Assembly (NCBI GenBank): GCA_002394465.1
Contig: DGTU01000175.1
Coordinates: forward strand, 1-17,957
Length of the DNA: 17,957 bases
Source of the DNA: Treponema sp. UBA4328
Lineage (GTDB): Bacteria > Spirochaetota > Spirochaetia > Treponematales > Treponemataceae
Reading direction: 5' to 3'
This document shows positions 14,514 to 17,957 of the stretch, piece after piece. Both the position numbers and the translations under genes were made by a program. Each line of letters opens with the position of its first letter. Position 1 is the stretch's first letter. The notes under the pieces were generated by a model. That model did not search any database and was not told the DNA's origin. It was given only the letters and a program-made list of their open reading frames with translations.

Positions 14514-14900
14514 TTATTTTATCATAACCCAGGTTGCCCCGCTTCCGCCTAGCGTTCTGTCAGGATGTCCGCTTGTTCCCATATGGGAATTCTGTTCGAT
14601 AAAAGTCCTTACCATCTGTCCGAGAACAGGATCTGCAGACGAAGAATGTATTCCCTTGCCGTGAATAATCAGAATTTTTTTGAGGCCCTTTCTTACACAG
14701 TCATTTACAAACCCCGTCAGTGCCTTCCATGCTTCATCCCGCGTATATCCGTGAAGATCAATAACGGCATCTGCCTTCATCTTTTTTACATACTCAGTAC
14801 TGCGGAGTCTTGAACTTTCTTTATAGGAATCTGCTTCAGCATCTTTATCAACTGTTCCGTATTTTTCGAGCCAGAGTTCCATGGGATTTTTTTCTTCCAC
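14514..14900 (-). CDS. Stand-alone Smr-domain protein
   Basis: The 128-residue protein has an acidic N-terminal extension (1-42) and one Smr domain (about 43-127). It contains the DLHGYTRDEA motif at 48-57, IIHGKGIHS at 78-86, and the closing GGSGATWV. Smr domains act as nucleases or nucleic-acid-binding modules; recent work on related bacterial proteins links them to cutting mRNA at stalled or collided ribosomes. It starts with GTG (14900), supported by AGGAGG 9 nt upstream that overlaps the stop codon of the BatD-like gene, so it is the next gene in that operon. The next in-frame ATG, at codon 7, has no ribosome-binding site. Confidence 0.88.
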   Translation of the reverse strand: MEEKNPMELWLEKYGTVDKDAEADSYKESSRLRSTEYVKKMKADAVIDLHGYTRDEAWKALTGFVNDCVRKGLKKILIIHGKGIHSSSADPVLGQMVRTFIEQNSHMGTSGHPDRTLGGSGATWVMIK

Positions 14901-14913
14901 TGCTGAAATCCTC

Positions 14914-16308
14914 CTATTCGATTTTCAGGACATCTTCCTTATGGATCCATCCGTCAATATTTGCCGAATGAACGTAGAGCCAGTCTCCTGCCTCATTAAG
15001 AACCTGCATCCTTACTCCGCCGTTTACATGCCTGTAATTTGAAGTCATTACTTCAGGAACCGGATAGACGTCGCCGCCTTTATATATTACATATTCCTCT
15101 GAAACCTTAATTCTGACGGAAACTGCAATTACAAAAAGCACTGTTGATGCAACAAAAGTAATTACGCTGAGCTTATAACGTTTTAACGCAAAAAATATCA
15201 GGACCGCAGCAAAGGCTGAACCAAAGCAGATAAAATAAAAATACATCTCCGGAACGCCCGGTTCATTTTCCTCATCGCTGATTCCGACTTTTTCTTCAAA
15301 CTGACGCCGCTCGCTTCGTGCTGACTCCCAGAACATCTGATGCCGTTCAGCACTACGAAGGTCTCGTATTCTGATACAGTCTTCAGGGGTAATCTTATCA
15401 GCAGCAGTCAGGCTGTTTCCGCTTTCACCCCGGGCAAACGCATCGGAATAAATGCCTTCAAGAGGTATAATTTTATTCTCCCGTTCCGTAACGGTTCTGC
15501 CGGTAACGTTTATCTTATAGTCCGGCATGTAAACGAGACGCTGTGCACCGTTATAGGCAAGGGCTTTAATTTCAAGCTGAGGAAGATCGTATGTCCCCGG
15601 AACGAGCGGCTGCCATTCAAATTCAGCAACCGGATATTTTTCACTTGAAAATTCCGTCCTTCGTTCCGTACCGTTTACGATGTCATGGCGTTTAGTTTCC
15701 CTGAAAATAGAATCTTCCGGCAGTTTCCATGAGTAATCGAGAATCTGAACGCAGTATTTTATGCTGACGGTAAAATTAAGTTTTTCCCCCGTCCTTATGT
15801 TCACAGTTCTTGTTCCTGACCTGCTTTCTGATACGCTGACATTTTTCCCGAAATCAACTTCAAGGCATGGATTTATGAGGGCAGGATTTTCATATACAGT
15901 TACTTCACCGAAAGGAATGTAATAGGTTCCCCTTCCTATTACGACAATCAGCGGAGGAAGTTTAACCGGGCCCGGATCAGTAAAACTGAACCAGAGCTTT
16001 ACCATTGTTCCGCGCTCACCTTCATCAGAAATATAAACCGATCGCTTGGATGAAATGAACTGAACGCCGGCCGGAAGTGCAGGAAGATCCGTATGAATTT
16101 CTGAAGATTCTATTCCTTCAAAACAGACGGTATAGCCGTTTTCCTGAGCCGTAAAGAATTCCTTTGTATCAGGCACTATCTCAAGTGCGCGGATCTGGGC
16201 CTTTGAGAGTGACTTTGACCACAGGGGAAGGACTGCAAGATTCAGGAGAATGAGAATCAGTAATCGATTGCAGCATCGTTTTTGCTGTTTGACTGGATGT
16301 TTTTCCAT
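14914..16308 (-). CDS. batD: BatD-like exported protein with C-terminal SH3-like domain
   Basis: The 464-residue protein has a signal peptide or anchor at 15-31 (LLILILLNLAVLPLW), then a long beta-rich region (35-320) with repeated immunoglobulin-like segments. These include VKLWFSFTDPGPVKLPPLIV, GEKLNFTVSIKY and FEWQPLVPGTYDLPQLEIKA, typical of the BatD 'oxygen tolerance' family. Two membrane helices follow at about 355-374 and 379-397, then a 60-residue SH3-like module (403-464: EYVIYKGGDVYPVP...GDWLYVHSANIDGWIHKEDV), as in the C-terminus of BatE proteins. BatD and BatE features are therefore joined in one chain. The role of Bat proteins is not settled; they are linked to the cell envelope and stress tolerance. 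The start has GGAGGAAC about 10 nt upstream and lies 52 nt inside the preceding gene. Confidence 0.72.
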   Translation of the reverse strand: MEKHPVKQQKRCCNRLLILILLNLAVLPLWSKSLSKAQIRALEIVPDTKEFFTAQENGYTVCFEGIESSEIHTDLPALPAGVQFISSKRSVYISDEGERGTMVKLWFSFTDPGPVKLPPLIVVIGRGTYYIPFGEVTVYENPALINPCLEVDFGKNVSVSESRSGTRTVNIRTGEKLNFTVSIKYCVQILDYSWKLPEDSIFRETKRHDIVNGTERRTEFSSEKYPVAEFEWQPLVPGTYDLPQLEIKALAYNGAQRLVYMPDYKINVTGRTVTERENKIIPLEGIYSDAFARGESGNSLTAADKITPEDCIRIRDLRSAERHQMFWESARSERRQFEEKVGISDEENEPGVPEMYFYFICFGSAFAAVLIFFALKRYKLSVITFVASTVLFVIAVSVRIKVSEEYVIYKGGDVYPVPEVMTSNYRHVNGGVRMQVLNEAGDWLYVHSANIDGWIHKEDVLKIE

Positions 16309-17909
16309 TTTTTCTGTTCCTCCTCCCTGATAAGATTAAAAACCGTCTGCTCAAGCGATGAATTTTCCTTTTTTTCCTGAACTGACGTCATCTGTTTTTC
16401 TGCACTCTGTGCCTTTGATGCGGCAAGCTGCTGTTCCGTAAGCTCAAGGTTTATCCTTGCCTTTAAATTCCTTTCATCACAGATTACTGCCCGCTTAAAA
16501 TGCTCGATTGCTTCTTCGTAATTTCCGAGCTTGTTTTCGATGATTCCCTGATTGTAATAATTTACGCTGAGCAGGTCCGAATGAGTCCCTTCATCAACAG
16601 ATTTGAGTCTTGAAGAAGCGGCTTCATATTCTTCCTGCATAAGATAGGTTGAACCCAGTCCGTAAAGTGCATAGGGAAGAATGTATTCATTTTTTTCTGC
16701 ATTGCATTCAAGGATTGTCTGATAGAAATCCGCGGTCGCATCATTGTATTCTTTCTGGTAATAGTTCCAGGTTCCGCTCAAAATTTTTGCAGACTTTCCG
16801 AAGTTGTCCGTACAGCCGCTCATAAAAAGACTCATAAAAACAAGCATGGTAAGGGATGCTGTTTTCCGCTTTTTGATTCCCGATAAATTAAACTCGTTTG
16901 CAGCAATTGAAAGTACAAAAAACACTATTGCAAGCAGAAGGAACAGTCCCTGTCTCGGGACGCTCTGAACTTCATAGGCAAAATCAACGCTGCTTCTTCC
17001 GGCTGTCCTCTGGTCTGACAGGGAATCAATCAGTTCAGCAGCAGAGCCTCTCGCGCCGGCTTCAACATAACGTATAAAGCTCCTCATTCCGGATTTACCG
17101 TACTGAGGAATAACGGAATTCCTGTTTGCTTCAAAGGCATATTCCCTTATTTTCTGAGCCTGAAGTTTAGTATGTACAGGCGTAATTCCGTCGCCGCTCA
17201 TTATAAGCTGTCCCTGCTCCGAGCCGAATCCGATGACCGTAACCGGGATTCCGTATTTGACGGCTGAATCAAAAGACTGTTTCATTTCAGTATCCGTTTC
17301 ATCACCGTCAGTAAAGACCCAGACATGAAAATTCTGCGCAGAATTACGCGGGAAAGTAGAAATTGCAGCTTCAATTCCCCTTCCGATGCTGGAACCTCCG
17401 GATGTCATCAGCGACGGTGAAAGGCTTTCAAGAACACTGTCTACAGCTGACATATCCTCTGTAAGCGGAACTACAATTATTCCGTCACCCTTCGCAAGAA
17501 CGACAGAAATGCTTTCACCGTTCATCGCATCAATCAGGGAGCCGGCATAGGATTTGACTGCATCAAGACGCGAAACACCGTTTTTTTCATCAGTAGCCGT
17601 CATGCTCCAGGAAATGTCAAAAACCATGCTCACTGCATTTCCGCTTTTCTGAACCGGCACGTTCCTTGTTCCGAATGAAATGCGTGCAAAAGCAAGTGAA
17701 AGGAAAATCCAGCATAGAGCAAGGAAAACGCTTCTGAGAAGGATTGTCCTCCTGAGACGGGCATAATTAAGGTCAAAATTTCCGCTTGTTTCAGGGAAAA
17801 GTCCGCGCAGTGCATGGGAAATCTTCTTGAACTTATAGTACGAATAAAGAACCGTCGGAATTATCAGGAGTATGAGAAGAAAGGCATCGGGGCGCGCAAT
17901 TGAAAACAT
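16257..17909 (-). CDS. batB: BatB-BatC fusion: vWA membrane protein joined to TPR domain
   Basis: The 550-residue protein starts with two membrane segments (about 8-25, 56-75), then a von Willebrand A domain (about 92-290). Its MIDAS is Asp98-x-Ser100-x-Ser102 in FDISWSM, Thr169 in LMTSGGSS and Asp201 in FTDGDE. A third membrane segment lies at 320-337, as in BatB. A second hydrophobic segment (353-365) preceded by KKRK and ending FMSGC (Cys366) looks like a lipoprotein signal. TPR repeats follow: ALYGLGSTYLMQEEYEAA at 414 and NYYNQGIIENKLGNYEEAIEHFKRA at 450, then a charged Gln/Lys/Glu coiled tail, as in BatC. BatB and BatC are separate genes in several other bacteria. The start has AGGAGG 7 nt upstream, and its ATG overlaps the upstream stop in TAATG. 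Confidence 0.87.
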   Translation of the reverse strand: MFSIARPDAFLLILLIIPTVLYSYYKFKKISHALRGLFPETSGNFDLNYARLRRTILLRSVFLALCWIFLSLAFARISFGTRNVPVQKSGNAVSMVFDISWSMTATDEKNGVSRLDAVKSYAGSLIDAMNGESISVVLAKGDGIIVVPLTEDMSAVDSVLESLSPSLMTSGGSSIGRGIEAAISTFPRNSAQNFHVWVFTDGDETDTEMKQSFDSAVKYGIPVTVIGFGSEQGQLIMSGDGITPVHTKLQAQKIREYAFEANRNSVIPQYGKSGMRSFIRYVEAGARGSAAELIDSLSDQRTAGRSSVDFAYEVQSVPRQGLFLLLAIVFFVLSIAANEFNLSGIKKRKTASLTMLVFMSLFMSGCTDNFGKSAKILSGTWNYYQKEYNDATADFYQTILECNAEKNEYILPYALYGLGSTYLMQEEYEAASSRLKSVDEGTHSDLLSVNYYNQGIIENKLGNYEEAIEHFKRAVICDERNLKARINLELTEQQLAASKAQSAEKQMTSVQEKKENSSLEQTVFNLIREEEQKKWKNIQSNSKNDAAIDY

Positions 17910-17957
17910 TATAATACCTCCTGAAGGAATATTCGCCTGATGTTCCAGGAAATACCG
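17909..17957 (-). CDS. C-terminal end of an upstream gene, probably BatA or another Bat-operon member
   Basis: On the - strand a frame open at the window edge reads SWNIRRIFLQEVL and stops at TAA (17911-17909), sharing one base with the batB ATG (TAATG). The tail is basic and hydrophobic, as at the end of BatA proteins after their last membrane helix. With only 15 codons, identity is inferred from position alone. The batB frame is also open through this stretch, so the coupling is the main evidence. Confidence 0.45.
   Translation of the reverse strand, partial: GISWNIRRIFLQEVL

Overview
This window looks like a chromosomal segment from a spirochaete of the Treponema type, probably a gut or rumen species. 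The evidence is indirect: moderate GC by eye, an aerotolerance-type (Bat) operon with vWA, TPR and SH3 modules, large cytosolic multi-receiver signalling proteins, and short A/T-rich intergenic gaps. No rRNA, tRNA, IS element, phage gene or CRISPR array was seen. No gene-free stretch exceeds about 120 bases. The species assignment is inference.

Left part (1-4945, all + strand): the 3' end of glycyl-tRNA synthetase with a strong intrinsic terminator; an aldo/keto reductase-like protein that has lost two of its four catalytic residues; a two-gene unit of a receiver-like/histidine-kinase-type ATPase/cyclic-nucleotide-binding fusion followed 2 nt later by an RqcH/NFACT-family protein; and metF. 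Several of these genes have an extended -10 box so close to the start codon that the mRNA should have almost no leader.

Middle (4955-9034, all - strand): a small secreted OB-fold-like protein; a two-gene acyl carrier protein plus double ketosynthase unit, in which one polypeptide carries an intact ketosynthase followed by a second that has lost Cys, His and His; and a DJ-1/PfpI protein. The acp-ketosynthase gap holds two hairpins.

Signalling block (9103-13167, + strand): REC-STAS-REC, then a membrane-free hybrid kinase (HisKA-HATPase-REC-REC-HPt), then a PHP-family phosphoesterase. They are translationally coupled by a 14-nt overlap and a TAATG junction. Together they contain a near-complete phosphorelay but no recognisable sensor or DNA-binding output.

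Right part (13168-17957): a DksA/TraR-type zinc-finger protein and infA are transcribed divergently from promoters whose -10 boxes abut. The - strand Bat operon follows: an upstream gene cut by the window edge, a BatB-BatC fusion with a lipobox-like segment buried at the fusion joint, BatD with a C-terminal SH3-like module, a stand-alone Smr protein, and a short J-domain protein with a membrane tail. The J-protein gene overlaps infA tail to tail.

No single locus is clearly a new system. The best candidates are the KAS/dead-KAS plus ACP unit, the REC-STAS-REC/orphan hybrid kinase/PHP operon, and the BatB-BatC fusion.
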